Shown in pieces: positions 25,703-35,337 of a DNA stretch of 64,000 nt. The first letter of the stretch is position 1; every line of letters begins with the position of its first letter. Both the position numbers and the translations under genes were made by a program. This DNA is from Pseudomonas rhodesiae (GTDB lineage Bacteria; Pseudomonadota; Gammaproteobacteria; Pseudomonadales; Pseudomonadaceae): contig NZ_VFEU01000009.1 of NCBI RefSeq assembly GCF_007858255.1, positions 1 through 64,000 on the forward strand, read 5' to 3'. Under the pieces are notes generated by a model. It had not been told where the DNA came from and did not search any database. It saw only the letters and a program-made list of their open reading frames with translations.

Positions 25703-26398
25703 TCAAGCCAGATCGACCAGCACGATCTCACTGTCCTCAATGGCCGTAACCCGTAGCAGTTGTTCATCCTCGATCGCTACGCCATCGCGGGCTTGCGCCC
25801 TTACACCATTGACCTCAATCACCCCGGTGGCTGGCACCAGATACGCTCGGCGCCCGCCCTCCAGGCGGTACTCAGCGACTTCACCGGCTTTCAGATTCGC
25901 CGCCACCAGGCGCGCATCCGCACGAATGCGCAGGCTTTCGCTATCGCCGGCCTTGCCACTGGCCAAGGTGACGAAGCCTTCGCGCTCACCCTGTGGAAAC
26001 GGCTTGGCACCCCAGGATGGGGGCAGGCCTGCTTCATTGGGGATAATCCAGATCTGGAAAATCTTGGTCGGTGTGGCTTCCAGGTTGTATTCACTGTGGG
26101 CGATCCCCGTGCCAGCGCTCATGACCTGCACATCGCCAGCCTCGGTGCGGCCTTTATTGCCCAGGTTATCGGCGTGGCTGATGGCGCCTTCGCGTACATA
26201 AGTGATGATTTCCATATCGCGGTGCGAGTGCTGGGGAAAGCCCGTGCCCGGGGCAATAATGTCGTCGTTCCATACCCGCAGGTTGCCCCAGTGCATGCGC
26301 TTGGGGTCGTAGTAGTCGGCGAAGGAAAAGTGGTGATGGGCGTCGAGCCAACCGTGGTGGGCGCCGCCCAGGGCGCTGAAAGGTCGCAGTTCAAGCAT
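25703..26398 (-). CDS. Pirin-family bicupin (YhhW-like)
   Basis: This 231-residue protein has pirin motifs: HHHFSFADYYDPKRMHWGNL, then FPQHSHRDMEIITYV with metal-binding His and Glu residues, and GTGIAHSEYN. A second cupin half follows (RADARLVAANLKAGE). YhhW-like pirins bind a divalent metal and can oxidise quercetin in vitro; their true role is uncertain. AGGAGACGATC precedes the ATG. It is a single-gene unit facing away from the helicase at 26618. Confidence 0.9.
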   Translation of the reverse strand: MLELRPFSALGGAHHGWLDAHHHFSFADYYDPKRMHWGNLRVWNDDIIAPGTGFPQHSHRDMEIITYVREGAISHADNLGNKGRTEAGDVQVMSAGTGIAHSEYNLEATPTKIFQIWIIPNEAGLPPSWGAKPFPQGEREGFVTLASGKAGDSESLRIRADARLVAANLKAGEVAEYRLEGGRRAYLVPATGVIEVNGVRAQARDGVAIEDEQLLRVTAIEDSEIVLVDLA

Positions 26399-26617
26399 GA
26401 TCGTCTCCTATGGATGGTGCCTATCATCCAGCAACGCTTGATCGAGAAAAAGCGTAAAAAACGCTCCATTCTTATCGACTGATTCGATTGGATTCCCGCG
26501 TTTCAACATTCACTTCATCGCCTAACTGCCTGATGGCACAGCAATTGGCTGGTACTGCGCGGCGATTCCGGCGACCATGGGGTACTGCTCACAGCCCAGC
26601 CCATTGCAGGAGTCCGC

Positions 26618-29065
26618 GTGTCGCAACAAAAGCCTGATCTGCCCCCAGAACTGCTACCCCTGGCTCAGATGCCGTTGTTCAAACGCCTGGCGGCGCGCCT
26701 GTTTGGTCATGGCCTGACCCGCCTGCGCGCCCAGCACCGGTTTTCCTGGCTGCATGGGCAAGCCGATGGTTTTCGCAGTGGGCATGAAGCGGGCGTGGAA
26801 TACGGTTATCGCGAAGGCAAGGCCGATGGCATCGAGGAGGGGCGGCAAGTATTGCTGATCCGCGATTTCCGCCCGGACGCGCACACAGCTCCCGGGATAG
26901 ACGACAGCCTGTTCGATGACTGGCGCCTGCCGCTGACCGCCGACATCAAGAAGCGCATCAAGGCCGACGTCGCCCGTCTCTTACCGCCCCACGCTCAACC
27001 GAGTACGGCCCAGTGGAAGATGATCTTCAGCGAGACACCCTCAACCTCGGTGATCGCCGGGGCCGGCGCGGGCAAATCCACGTCATTGGTGTTGCGTATC
27101 CTGCTGCTGACCCATTACCTGGGCTTCGAGCTCAGCTCGATGACCGTGGTGACGTTTACCCGCGAGTCACGCCAGGATTTCATTCGCAAGCTTATGGAGA
27201 TTATGAGCCTGTGGGGCCAACCCCTTGATGCCAAAGAGGCACAGGCGGTGGTGCGCACGTTCCACTCGCGCATCCTGCCGATGGTGCGCAGCCTGCCGGG
27301 CTTCGAGCGTTTGCAGGCGTTCGAAAACCTCAAGGCGGGCTTCGACGATGCCGACAGCAACCCGTTCGATCTGCGTATCAACGATGCCCAGCGCCAGCAC
27401 CTGAACGCCTGCTACCAGCGTCTGCATCGCCAGCATCCGCGTTTTCGCGAGTTGATCGCGCCGCTGGCGCGCCACGGGTTACAACTCAAAGAACTGGAGC
27501 GCGACCATCCGGACGTGCAGAAGCGCATGGCAGTGACTGAGCTGGCCGCCCAGCGTGACGAAGAATTGTGCGATTTCATCGAGGACCTGTGGTTTCGCGC
27601 CGGGGCCTGGCCGATCAAGGGCATTGAGCCGAATCGCCAAACTGTTGAGATCAATGGCGCGCATTTCCACTGCCATGGCTACATTGCCGAATTGGACGCG
27701 TGGGTAGTACTGGGCTTCGACCCACGGGAAAACCCCCAGGTCAGCCGCCCCAATGCCAAGCTGTCAGTGCGCGCAGAGTGGGCGGTAAAGCGCACTCTGT
27801 TTCAAGCTTTCTGTCGTAAGCCATTGATATGGCTAGATAGTTATGAGTCATCCAAGCGCATGCTCAGCTGCCTGGCCGATGATGCCAGTGCCGGGCCAGG
27901 GTTTGATTACAAGGTCAAAGGTGAGCTGACATCGGCGCCGCTGCTGGACTGTTTTGTCACGGCCGCAGGCTTTATCGAGAACCTCGGACTGGACGTGCCC
28001 AGCGCCGTAGGTCGCATGAGCTTCGCCAAGGATGATCCGGACCGCTTGTTCTTCGAAGCGTTGAGTATTTTCTGGAAGGCGTTGGAAGACCATTTGCTCG
28101 ACCAGAAGCCACCGATCATGACCTACAACCGCATGTTCTCGCTGTTCGGCGAAAACACCCCGGAAAACCTCAAGCTGCTCAGCGACCCGCTGTTAAGACC
28201 GTTGTCCCACTTGATGATCGACGAATTTCAAGACGTCTCACCGCAGATCGTTGGATGGATTCGCGCCAGCCTGCGGGAGATCCGCAGTCGCGGCCCGGCC
28301 ATGCACGTGGGGCGCGGCGCGCAATACTCGTCGTTGCTGTGTGTGGGTGATGACTGGCAATCGATCTACGGCTGGCGGGGCAGTTCGCCCAAGTACTTTA
28401 TGGCCTTCGACCAGGAATTCCCGTCACCGAGCACCACCCGTGTGATGCTGAGCGAGAATTACCGCAGCCACCAGCACATCATCGACGCGGCAGAGCACAT
28501 CGTGCGTGCCGCGCCGTCGATCCCGGGTAAGAAGGCCAAGGCCAGCGGTGCGCCCAAGGCTCTGGTGCCGGTCAATGTGCTTGAGCGTGACGATGCAGCA
28601 TTGGGGCGACGCTTGCTGGAGCATTATCAGCGTGGCGAAACAGTGCTGATGCTGTATCGAAAAAGTAGCGATAAGTTATTGATTCAAGAGCATATTCAGT
28701 CTGTAGTTAATCTGGATTCTAGCTTGCCCGCTGACTCGCGTCGGCTCAAGCAACTGACCTTTCACAGTGCCAAGGGCCTACAAGCGGATGCGGTTTTCCT
28801 GTTGGGGGATTGTCAGCACGTCACCCGCTCGCCGTATAAAAACCAGGTGTATCGCATGGCAGGCTTGGGTAAGGATGGCGACAACGAGCCCTATGACACC
28901 GCGCAAAAGGACGAGGTGCTGCGCTTGGCGTACGTCGGCATCACGCGGGCGGTCAGCCATTGCTATTGGTACGTGGAGAAGCCCGAAGGCCAAGCGGCGA
29001 ATATGCCCAGGGCCTCGGAGCGGGTGGATGGCAAAAAGGCGTTTTTCGACGATCACCGTCACTGA
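26618..29065 (+). CDS. UvrD/Rep-type superfamily I DNA helicase
   Basis: The GTG at 26618 has AGGAG upstream. The 815-residue product has Walker A AGAGAGKST near residue 148, a motif Ia-like VVTFTRES, Walker B MIDEFQDVSPQ, the SF1 motif VGDDWQSIYGWRGSS, motif IV LSENYRSH, motif V TFHSAKGLQADAVFLLG and motif VI LRLAYVGITRA. This set marks a UvrD-like 3'-5' DNA helicase. The first 140 residues are a basic extension, and the insert after motif Ia is longer than in UvrD itself. A nuclease domain of RecB type is not evident. Function in repair or restart is assumed from the family. Confidence 0.88.
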   Translation: MSQQKPDLPPELLPLAQMPLFKRLAARLFGHGLTRLRAQHRFSWLHGQADGFRSGHEAGVEYGYREGKADGIEEGRQVLLIRDFRPDAHTAPGIDDSLFDDWRLPLTADIKKRIKADVARLLPPHAQPSTAQWKMIFSETPSTSVIAGAGAGKSTSLVLRILLLTHYLGFELSSMTVVTFTRESRQDFIRKLMEIMSLWGQPLDAKEAQAVVRTFHSRILPMVRSLPGFERLQAFENLKAGFDDADSNPFDLRINDAQRQHLNACYQRLHRQHPRFRELIAPLARHGLQLKELERDHPDVQKRMAVTELAAQRDEELCDFIEDLWFRAGAWPIKGIEPNRQTVEINGAHFHCHGYIAELDAWVVLGFDPRENPQVSRPNAKLSVRAEWAVKRTLFQAFCRKPLIWLDSYESSKRMLSCLADDASAGPGFDYKVKGELTSAPLLDCFVTAAGFIENLGLDVPSAVGRMSFAKDDPDRLFFEALSIFWKALEDHLLDQKPPIMTYNRMFSLFGENTPENLKLLSDPLLRPLSHLMIDEFQDVSPQIVGWIRASLREIRSRGPAMHVGRGAQYSSLLCVGDDWQSIYGWRGSSPKYFMAFDQEFPSPSTTRVMLSENYRSHQHIIDAAEHIVRAAPSIPGKKAKASGAPKALVPVNVLERDDAALGRRLLEHYQRGETVLMLYRKSSDKLLIQEHIQSVVNLDSSLPADSRRLKQLTFHSAKGLQADAVFLLGDCQHVTRSPYKNQVYRMAGLGKDGDNEPYDTAQKDEVLRLAYVGITRAVSHCYWYVEKPEGQAANMPRASERVDGKKAFFDDHRH

Positions 29066-29086
29066 AGGCCTGATGCAGTGGCCCTG

Positions 29087-29108
29087 CGGGAGGGAGCATG
29101 CCCTCCCG
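29087..29108. terminator. Hairpin between convergent genes
   Basis: CGGGAGGG and CCCTCCCG form an 8-bp stem with a 6-base loop between the helicase stop and the DUF1652 stop. It probably works in both directions. Confidence 0.6.
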
Positions 29109-29123
29109 GTGCTGTGAATCGGT

Positions 29124-29396
29124 TCAGGCCTGCAACGAGAGCGGTGGCACAAAGGATTCCAACTCATCCTCCACCGCCTCGATAATCCGCTCGACATCGG
29201 CGGCGTCCATCACCGTGGCGCAGGGGATGCCGGCGATGGCGATCAGGGTTTCGCCGCTGGCGCGGTCGAACAGGCGGGCGACCATGCTGCCCGGCGCATC
29301 CATGCTGCCTTCAAAACCCATCGGATGAAAATGCCAGCGCATCAGCTGGCAGGCGTTGGGGAACGTCACTTTGTTCATGTTGCCCACCTTGTTCAT
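29124..29396 (-). CDS. DUF1652 protein
   Basis: This is a 90-residue protein of the pseudomonad-restricted DUF1652 family: FPNACQLMRWHFHPMGF, GSMVARLFDRASGETLIAI, then AGIPC and an acidic helical end. AAAGGAAG precedes the ATG at 29396; an in-frame ATG at 29378 also has a fair site. Function is unknown. Confidence 0.8.
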   Translation of the reverse strand: MNKVGNMNKVTFPNACQLMRWHFHPMGFEGSMDAPGSMVARLFDRASGETLIAIAGIPCATVMDAADVERIIEAVEDELESFVPPLSLQA

Positions 29397-29653
29397 TGAG
29401 CGCTTCCTTTAGCTCGCGGCAGGGGGCCAGGACCGTCACTGGTCGAGGCGTGTAGGACTTAAAAATAGCATTCGTTCGCAACGCCAATGTGACTTTTTTC
29501 GCCCCGTTCGGCGGTTGTTTGCCTTTCCCTTGACATGGATCATGCCCTGTCCAAAAGTTGGCTAAAGGCCATTATTCGGCTGCAGTGCCTGCACATTGAA
29601 GGCAGGGCGGAATTTCGGCAATCTCCACGCTTTATCCGCCCCCAGAGCCCTTT

Positions 29654-30463
29654 ATGCCCGACATCGCCCCCGACGCCGACAGCCAGCTCACCCACGCCAC
29701 GGGCGAACTGGTGCTGCGTCATCACCTTTGCTGGCGTCATCGCGACCTGGACGGAGTAATGGCCTACTACCATCCGGATATCCAATACCACGACTTTTTC
29801 CAGAACCGTGTGATCGGTTACCCAGAGCTACGTGAATACCTGCAGGCGAGCATGCCGCGTGCGGCGGACGAGGCGATCGAGCACACCGACCGCATCCGTG
29901 CCGATGGCGACACGGCGTTTATCCAGTACCGCATCACGCTGCGTGGTGGTCAGGGGCTGGTGTCCTTCCGCACCAGCGAGGCGATTACCGTGCGTGATGG
30001 GCTGATCTGGCGCGTCAATGAATACGCTTCGCTGGTGCATGAGCAACCGGCCCAAGCCCTGCGGCCCACGGTCAGCCGCCTTGGGCTGTCGCCCCAGCAA
30101 CTGGGGCATATGGCCAACGACTTGCAGCAGTATTTCGACAGCAAGCAACCCTATCTCGACCCGGAACTGGACTTGCAGCGGGTGGCCAAAGAATGCGGTT
30201 ACAGCCGCAACCAGATTTCCTACCTACTCAATCAGGTGCTGGGGCAGAGCTTCTACCGCTACGTCAACCAGGCACGCCTCCAGCATTTGCTGGCCGCGCT
30301 GAACACCGCCCAGGCGCCGATCAAGGTCGACGAACTGGCCTTTGCCGCGGGCTTCAATTCCCTCTCGGCGTTCTACAGTGCCTTTCGGCAGCACACCGGC
30401 CAGTCGCCCAAGGCCTACGTCAAACAAATTTCTCTGCGTGCACGCGCGCAAGACAGCCCCTGA
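29654..30463 (+). CDS. AraC-type regulator with a SnoaL-like N-terminal domain
   Basis: The 269-residue protein carries, in residues 15-125, an NTF2/SnoaL-like domain (HDFFQNRVIGYPELREYL; GDTAFIQYRITLRGG) and, in residues 150-260, two AraC helix-turn-helix motifs (LDLQRVAKECGYSRNQISYL; VDELAFAAGFNSLSAFYSAF with the FR..G.SP ending). An NTF2-type sensor fused to AraC is less common than the usual cupin sensor. The gene lies 49 bp before the FAD oxidase, cupin and polyamine-binding protein, so it likely regulates them; the ligand may be a polyamine or related amine. Confidence 0.85.
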   Translation: MPDIAPDADSQLTHATGELVLRHHLCWRHRDLDGVMAYYHPDIQYHDFFQNRVIGYPELREYLQASMPRAADEAIEHTDRIRADGDTAFIQYRITLRGGQGLVSFRTSEAITVRDGLIWRVNEYASLVHEQPAQALRPTVSRLGLSPQQLGHMANDLQQYFDSKQPYLDPELDLQRVAKECGYSRNQISYLLNQVLGQSFYRYVNQARLQHLLAALNTAQAPIKVDELAFAAGFNSLSAFYSAFRQHTGQSPKAYVKQISLRARAQDSP

Positions 30464-30512
30464 CACCGCCCTCTAGGATCCCATCTATCGAAACGCGGTA
30501 GAGGGAACGGGC

Positions 30513-31919
30513 ATGTCGGCATGGCGCAATATCAGTTTATGGATGGATCAGGTGGGCGAGCCGCTGGTGGCGCGGCCATCCCTGACGCACGACCTGGATG
30601 TCGACGTGGCCATTATCGGCGCCGGTTACACCGGGTTGTGGACGGCCTATTACCTCAAGCGCCAGGCGCCGCAGCTGAACATCGCAATCATCGAGGCGCA
30701 AACCGCCGGCTTCGGCGCATCGGGCCGCAATGGTGGCTGGTTGATGGGCAACCTGTTGGGCGAAGACCGTCTGCTGGCCGGGCTGTCTGCTGAGCAGCGC
30801 CGTGCTTCCTTTGATTTGCTGCACGGCATCCCCGACGAGGTGGCCCAGGTACTGGCCCGCGAAGGCATCGACTGCGACTACCGCAAGGGCGGCGCGCTGT
30901 ATTGCGCTGCGCGTTACCCCGAGCAGGAAACCAGCCTGCGCCGCTATCTGGACAAACTCTACGCCCAGGGCCTGACCGAAGCCGACTATCGCTGGCTGAG
31001 CCCGCAGCAACTGGCCGCGCAACTTCGCATCGCCAAACCTTATGGCGCGATCTACGCCCCCCATGTGGCGACTATCCAACCGGCCAGGCTAGTGCGCGGC
31101 CTGGCGCGGGTGGTCGAAGGCATGGGGGTCACCCTCTATGAAAACAGCCCCGTCACCCATTGGCAGTCCGGCAGCCTGCGCACTGACAAGGCCAGCGTAC
31201 GCGCCACCTGGGTGGTGCCGGCTGTGGAGGGCTATGCCAACACCTTGCCACCTCTGGGCCGTTACCAACTGCCGGTGCAAAGTTTGATCGTCGCCACCGA
31301 GCCGCTGCCGAACAGCACTTGGGATGAGATCGGCCTCAGCCAAGGCCAAGCGTTCGGTGAGAGCAGCCGCCAAGTCACCTACGGCCAGCGCTCCGCCGAC
31401 AACCGCTTGGTGTTCGGTGCGCGGGGCGGCTACCAGTTCGCCGGGAAGCTGCGCCATCACTTCGATTTGACCGACAGCGAAGTGCAACTGCGTCGCTACC
31501 TGTTTGGCGAACTCTTCCCACAGCTCAAGAACGTACGGATTACCCATTCCTGGGGCGGCAACCTGGGCATGTCGCGACATTTCCGACCACACATGCTGTG
31601 TGATCAGCGCACCGGTATTGCGCTATCCGGCGGCTACGGCGGGGAGGGCGTCGGTGCCACCAACCTGGGCGGGCGCACCTTGGCCGACCTGATTCTGGGC
31701 CGTGACACACCGCTGACACACCAACCCTGGGTGATCCGCGGGGGTGGTCTGGACGCCCTCAAGGCCTGGGAGCCCGAGCCGTGTCGCTGGCTGGGTTACA
31801 ACGCGATCATCCGCAGTTTTGTCCATGAAGACCAGGTGTTGGCCAACCCCAACACCGCGCCCTGGCGGCGCAAGCTCGCCACGGGCGTGGCGCAGTTCAT
31901 GGAAGGTTTTATGCACTAA
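30513..31919 (+). CDS. FAD-dependent amine oxidase (DadA/PuuB-like)
   Basis: The 468-residue protein has an N-terminal dinucleotide fold (DVAIIGAGYTGLWTAYYL), ASGRNGGWLMGNL, the substrate cap, and a C-terminal FAD closing segment (SGGYGGEGVGATNLGGRTLADLI). This is the DAO fold of gamma-glutamylputrescine oxidase and related enzymes that oxidise amines to aldehydes with H2O2. Position with a cupin and a PotF/SpuD-like binding protein argues for polyamine or amino-alcohol catabolism. GAGGG precedes the ATG. The exact substrate is inferred, not seen. Confidence 0.85.
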   Translation: MSAWRNISLWMDQVGEPLVARPSLTHDLDVDVAIIGAGYTGLWTAYYLKRQAPQLNIAIIEAQTAGFGASGRNGGWLMGNLLGEDRLLAGLSAEQRRASFDLLHGIPDEVAQVLAREGIDCDYRKGGALYCAARYPEQETSLRRYLDKLYAQGLTEADYRWLSPQQLAAQLRIAKPYGAIYAPHVATIQPARLVRGLARVVEGMGVTLYENSPVTHWQSGSLRTDKASVRATWVVPAVEGYANTLPPLGRYQLPVQSLIVATEPLPNSTWDEIGLSQGQAFGESSRQVTYGQRSADNRLVFGARGGYQFAGKLRHHFDLTDSEVQLRRYLFGELFPQLKNVRITHSWGGNLGMSRHFRPHMLCDQRTGIALSGGYGGEGVGATNLGGRTLADLILGRDTPLTHQPWVIRGGGLDALKAWEPEPCRWLGYNAIIRSFVHEDQVLANPNTAPWRRKLATGVAQFMEGFMH

Positions 31920-31945
31920 GTCGTTTCATACACACGGGAGCCCCT

Positions 31946-32287
31946 ATGAGCATCACTCAGTTCAAAGACGCGCTGAATGCGCATTTGCCGGATTCGTCCC
32001 CGGTCGCCGTGCCCTTGGGCGAGCCGATCGCGGTGGCGTCCACCTTGAGCGTCGAACGCAACGATGGCGTCGAGACGGGCATCTGGCAATGCTCCCCAGG
32101 CCGCTGGCGGCGCCAGATCCGCGCCCAGGAGTTTTGCCACTTTATACAGGGCCGCTGCACCTTCACCCCCGACAACGGTGAAACCCTGCACATCCAAGCC
32201 GGCGATGCACTGATGTTGCCGGCCAACAGCACCGGAATCTGGGACATCCAGGAAACGGTGCGCAAGACCTACGTCTTGATGCTGTAA
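31946..32287 (+). CDS. Cupin-domain protein
   Basis: This 113-residue single-domain cupin has WRRQIRAQEFCHFIQGRCTFTP, GETLHIQAGDALMLPANSTGIWDI and a final TYVLML. It matches the cupin_3 (DUF861/EutQ-like) type, often found beside PuuB-type oxidases. It starts 26 bases after the oxidase stop, with GGGAG upstream, in the same operon. Its chemistry is unknown. Confidence 0.82.
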   Translation: MSITQFKDALNAHLPDSSPVAVPLGEPIAVASTLSVERNDGVETGIWQCSPGRWRRQIRAQEFCHFIQGRCTFTPDNGETLHIQAGDALMLPANSTGIWDIQETVRKTYVLML

Positions 32288-32347
32288 CGCTTTGATCCTT
32301 GATCGCCTGCCATAACAACAGCCCTAAAACCGCCAGGAAATCGAACC

Positions 32348-33427
32348 ATGAAAGCCATTGCCCTGTTGCCCTTGATGTGGGTGGCCTGCGTCAGCCAGGC
32401 CGCCGAAACGGTGAAAATCTACAACTGGTCGGACTACATCGCGCCGGACACCACCAAAAACTTCCAGAAAGAGACCGGCATCGGTTTTACCTACGACGTC
32501 TACGACAGCAACGAAACCCTGGATGGCAAGCTGATGACCGGTAAATCCGGGTATGACGTGGTGTTTCCATCCAACCACTTTATGGCCCGGCAGATCCAGG
32601 GCGGTGCGCTGAAAAAACTCGATAAGAGCCAGTTGCCCAACTGGAAAAACCTCAACCCGGTGCTGCTCAAGGCCCTCGAAACCAACGACCCCGGCAATGC
32701 CCATGGCTTCCCGTACCTGTGGGGCAGTACCGGTATCGGTTACAACATCGACAAGGTCAAAGCCGTGCTGGGAGACAATGCCCCGGTGGATTCCTGGGAC
32801 TTGATCTTCAAACCCGAAAACATGGCCAAATTGCAGAAATGCGGCGTAGCGATCCTCGATAACGGCCCGGAACTGCTGCCGGCGGCGCTCAACTACTTGG
32901 GCTTGCCGCACCACAGTAAAAAGCCTGAGGACTACAAAAAGGCCGAAGCCCTGCTGATGAAAGTGCGCCCTTACGTGGCCTACTTTCACTCCTCGAAATA
33001 CACCGCCGACCTGGCCAATGGCGATATCTGCGTGGCCGTCGGTTTCTCCGGCGACATCCTGCAGGCCGAAAGCCGCGCCAAAGAAGCCAAGAACGGGGTG
33101 AATATCGGCTACAACATTCCCAAGGAAGGCGCCGCGATCTGGTTCGACATGGTCGCCATGCCCGCCGACGCCTCCAACGAAACGGCCGGCTACGCGTTTA
33201 TGAACTACCTGCTGCGTCCGGAGGTGATGGCCAGCATCACCAACTACGTGCACTACGCCAACGGCAATCAGGCGGCGGATAGCCTGGTGGACCCGGCCAT
33301 CAAGGCCGATACCAAGGTTTACCCAAGCCCGGACATGATGGGCAAGTTATTCGCCCTTGAAGCGATGCCGCTGAATATCGACCGTGTTCGTACGCGGGTG
33401 TGGAACACCATTCGCACCGGGCGCTGA
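32348..33427 (+). CDS. Polyamine ABC transporter substrate-binding protein (PotF/SpuD-like)
   Basis: A signal peptide (MKAIALLPLMWVACVSQAAE) leads into a 340-residue PotD/PotF-type periplasmic protein: VKIYNWSDYIAPDTTKNFQK, YDVVFPSNHFMARQI, PYLWGSTGIGYNIDKV and YNIPKEGAAIWFDM with aromatic and acidic residues suited to polyamines. The membrane and ATPase genes are not in this operon, so it works with a distant transporter or supplies an alternate specificity. It follows the cupin by 60 bases; a terminator hairpin follows it. Confidence 0.9.
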   Translation: MKAIALLPLMWVACVSQAAETVKIYNWSDYIAPDTTKNFQKETGIGFTYDVYDSNETLDGKLMTGKSGYDVVFPSNHFMARQIQGGALKKLDKSQLPNWKNLNPVLLKALETNDPGNAHGFPYLWGSTGIGYNIDKVKAVLGDNAPVDSWDLIFKPENMAKLQKCGVAILDNGPELLPAALNYLGLPHHSKKPEDYKKAEALLMKVRPYVAYFHSSKYTADLANGDICVAVGFSGDILQAESRAKEAKNGVNIGYNIPKEGAAIWFDMVAMPADASNETAGYAFMNYLLRPEVMASITNYVHYANGNQAADSLVDPAIKADTKVYPSPDMMGKLFALEAMPLNIDRVRTRVWNTIRTGR

Positions 33428-33433
33428 GCCACT

Positions 33434-33457
33434 GGTGAGCGGGAAATCCCGCTCACC
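33434..33457 (+). terminator. Rho-independent-type terminator after the polyamine-binding gene
   Basis: GGTGAGCGGG and CCCGCTCACC make a perfect 10-bp stem with an AAAT loop, 7 bases after the stop codon. A TACTCTTTTGCTT stretch follows. Confidence 0.8.
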
Positions 33458-33854
33458 ACAAGTACTCTTTTGCTTATGTCCCGGTATTGGGGGACAAGCG
33501 GGTTAATTTATTTCAGTAGTGGCGGTTTAATGTTGCCAATGACACCGTGACAATATAATCGCCAGCCTCTTGTGTGACGCTGTTCAAATTGAGCAGCGTT
33601 AAGGTTATTTAATATTTAAATAGGAGCGCTGTGTTTTTTGTCGGACGACAACCACAATACCCAATAAACACGGCCTGAGACTTCCAAGTGTTGTTTGCGT
33701 TGCACTTATTCAGCCGGCAAATAGATGTAGACGGAAGATTTCAAGTTGTGTCAGTTTTCTTACGCCTTCAAAAGAGGCGAGTGATAGGACGATCTCGCCA
33801 GCGGGGTTCCTATCGACCAAAGACTGATGCACTTGCAAACAAGGAAGTACGTTT
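33458..33854 (+). promoter_or_regulatory. Leader region of the protease operon
   Basis: About 400 bp with no supported gene, more AT-rich than its surroundings, ending in the aprX ribosome site. The promoter of the exoenzyme operon must lie here. No box is certain enough to name. Confidence 0.55.
33839..33848 (+). promoter_or_regulatory. Ribosome site of aprX matching the RsmA/CsrA motif
   Basis: ACAAGGAAGT overlaps the Shine-Dalgarno sequence 6 bases before the ATG and fits the RsmA consensus (CANGGANG). In P. fluorescens aprA is known to be translationally repressed by RsmA/RsmE and relieved by Gac-controlled small RNAs, so this is the expected site. Confidence 0.6.
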
Positions 33855-35288
33855 ATGTCAAAAGTAAAAGACAAAGCTATCGTGTCACTGGCGCAAGCCA
33901 GCACCGCTTACTCGCAAATCGATAGCTTCAGCCATCTGTATGACCGTGGCGGCAACCTCACGGTCAATGGCAAACCGTCCTACACCGTCGATCAGGCAGC
34001 CACCCAGCTGCTGCGCGACGGTGCCGCGTATCGGGACTTCGACGGTAACGGCAAGATCGATCTGACCTACACCTTCCTGACCTCGGCCTCTTCGAGCACC
34101 ATGAACAAACATGGCATCTCGGGGTTCAGCCAGTTCAACGCGCAGCAGAAAGCACAGGCCGTACTGGCCATGCAATCCTGGGCGGATGTGGCCAATGTCA
34201 CCTTCACCGAGAAAGCCAGCGGCGGTGATGCCCACATGACCTTCGGCAACTACAGCGGTGGCCAGGACGGCGCGGCGGCCTTCGCCTATCTGCCCGGCAC
34301 CGGCGCAGGTTACGACGGCACCTCGTGGTACCTGACCAACAGCAGCTACACGCCGAACAAAACCCCGGACCTGAACAACTATGGCCGGCAGACCCTGACC
34401 CACGAAATCGGCCACACCCTGGGCCTGGCTCACCCTGGCGACTACAACGCCGGGAATGGCAACCCGACCTACAACGACGCGTCCTATGGACAGGACACGC
34501 GTGGCTACAGCGTCATGAGTTACTGGAGCGAAAGCAACACCAACCAGAACTTCAGCAAAGGCGGCGTGGAAGCCTACGCCTCCGGCCCGCTGATCGACGA
34601 CATCGCCGCGATCCAGAAGCTCTACGGTGCCAACTACAACACCCGTGCCGGCGACACCACCTACGGGTTCAACTCCAACACCGGGCGTGATTTCCTCAGC
34701 GCCACCTCCAACGCCGACAAACTGGTGTTCTCGGTATGGGACGGTGGCGGCAACGACACCCTGGACTTCTCCGGTTTTACCCAGAACCAGAAAATCAACC
34801 TCAATGAAACCTCGTTCTCCGACGTGGGCGGCCTGGTGGGCAACGTGTCCATCGCCAAGGGCGTGACCGTGGAAAACGCGTTCGGTGGCGCGGGTAACGA
34901 CCTGATCATCGGCAATAACGCGGCCAATATCATCAAAGGCGGGGCCGGCAACGACCTGATCTACGGTGGTGGCGGGGCGGATCAGCTATGGGGCGGTGCG
35001 GGCAGCGACACCTTTGTGTTCGGTGCCAGTTCCGATTCCAAGCCCGGTGCGGCGGACAAAATCTTTGACTTCACCTCCGGTGCGGACAAGATCGACCTCA
35101 GCGGCATCACCAAAGGCGCGGGCCTGACCTTCGTCAATGCGTTCACCGGGCATGCCGGCGACGCCGTGTTGAGCTACGCCTCAGGCACCAACCTGGGTAC
35201 TCTGGCGGTCGACTTCTCCGGGCACGGCGTGGCGGATTTCCTCGTCACCACCGTTGGCCAGGCAGCGGTCAGCGACATCGTGGCGTGA
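33855..35288 (+). CDS. aprX: Alkaline metalloprotease AprX (serralysin)
   Basis: The 477-residue protein is a serralysin. The zinc site [16 protein letters not shown] lies near residues 180-195, and the Met-turn is SVMSYWSE. The C-terminal third has calcium-binding RTX nonapeptides ([36 protein letters not shown]) followed by the type I secretion end. No signal peptide is present, as expected for export through AprDEF. AprX degrades casein and is the main heat-stable spoilage protease of milk pseudomonads. It heads the operon with inhibitor, exporter, autotransporters and lipase. Confidence 0.97.
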   Translation: MSKVKDKAIVSLAQASTAYSQIDSFSHLYDRGGNLTVNGKPSYTVDQAATQLLRDGAAYRDFDGNGKIDLTYTFLTSASSSTMNKHGISGFSQFNAQQKAQAVLAMQSWADVANVTFTEKASGGDAHMTFGNYSGGQDGAAAFAYLPGTGAGYDGTSWYLTNSSYTPNKTPDLNNYGRQTLTHEIGHTLGLAHPGDYNAGNGNPTYNDASYGQDTRGYSVMSYWSESNTNQNFSKGGVEAYASGPLIDDIAAIQKLYGANYNTRAGDTTYGFNSNTGRDFLSATSNADKLVFSVWDGGGNDTLDFSGFTQNQKINLNETSFSDVGGLVGNVSIAKGVTVENAFGGAGNDLIIGNNAANIIKGGAGNDLIYGGGGADQLWGGAGSDTFVFGASSDSKPGAADKIFDFTSGADKIDLSGITKGAGLTFVNAFTGHAGDAVLSYASGTNLGTLAVDFSGHGVADFLVTTVGQAAVSDIVA

Positions 35289-35337
35289 TGCACGGGCGCG
35301 GCGTTCCGGCGCCGCGCCTCCAGGATGGAGCATAAAG

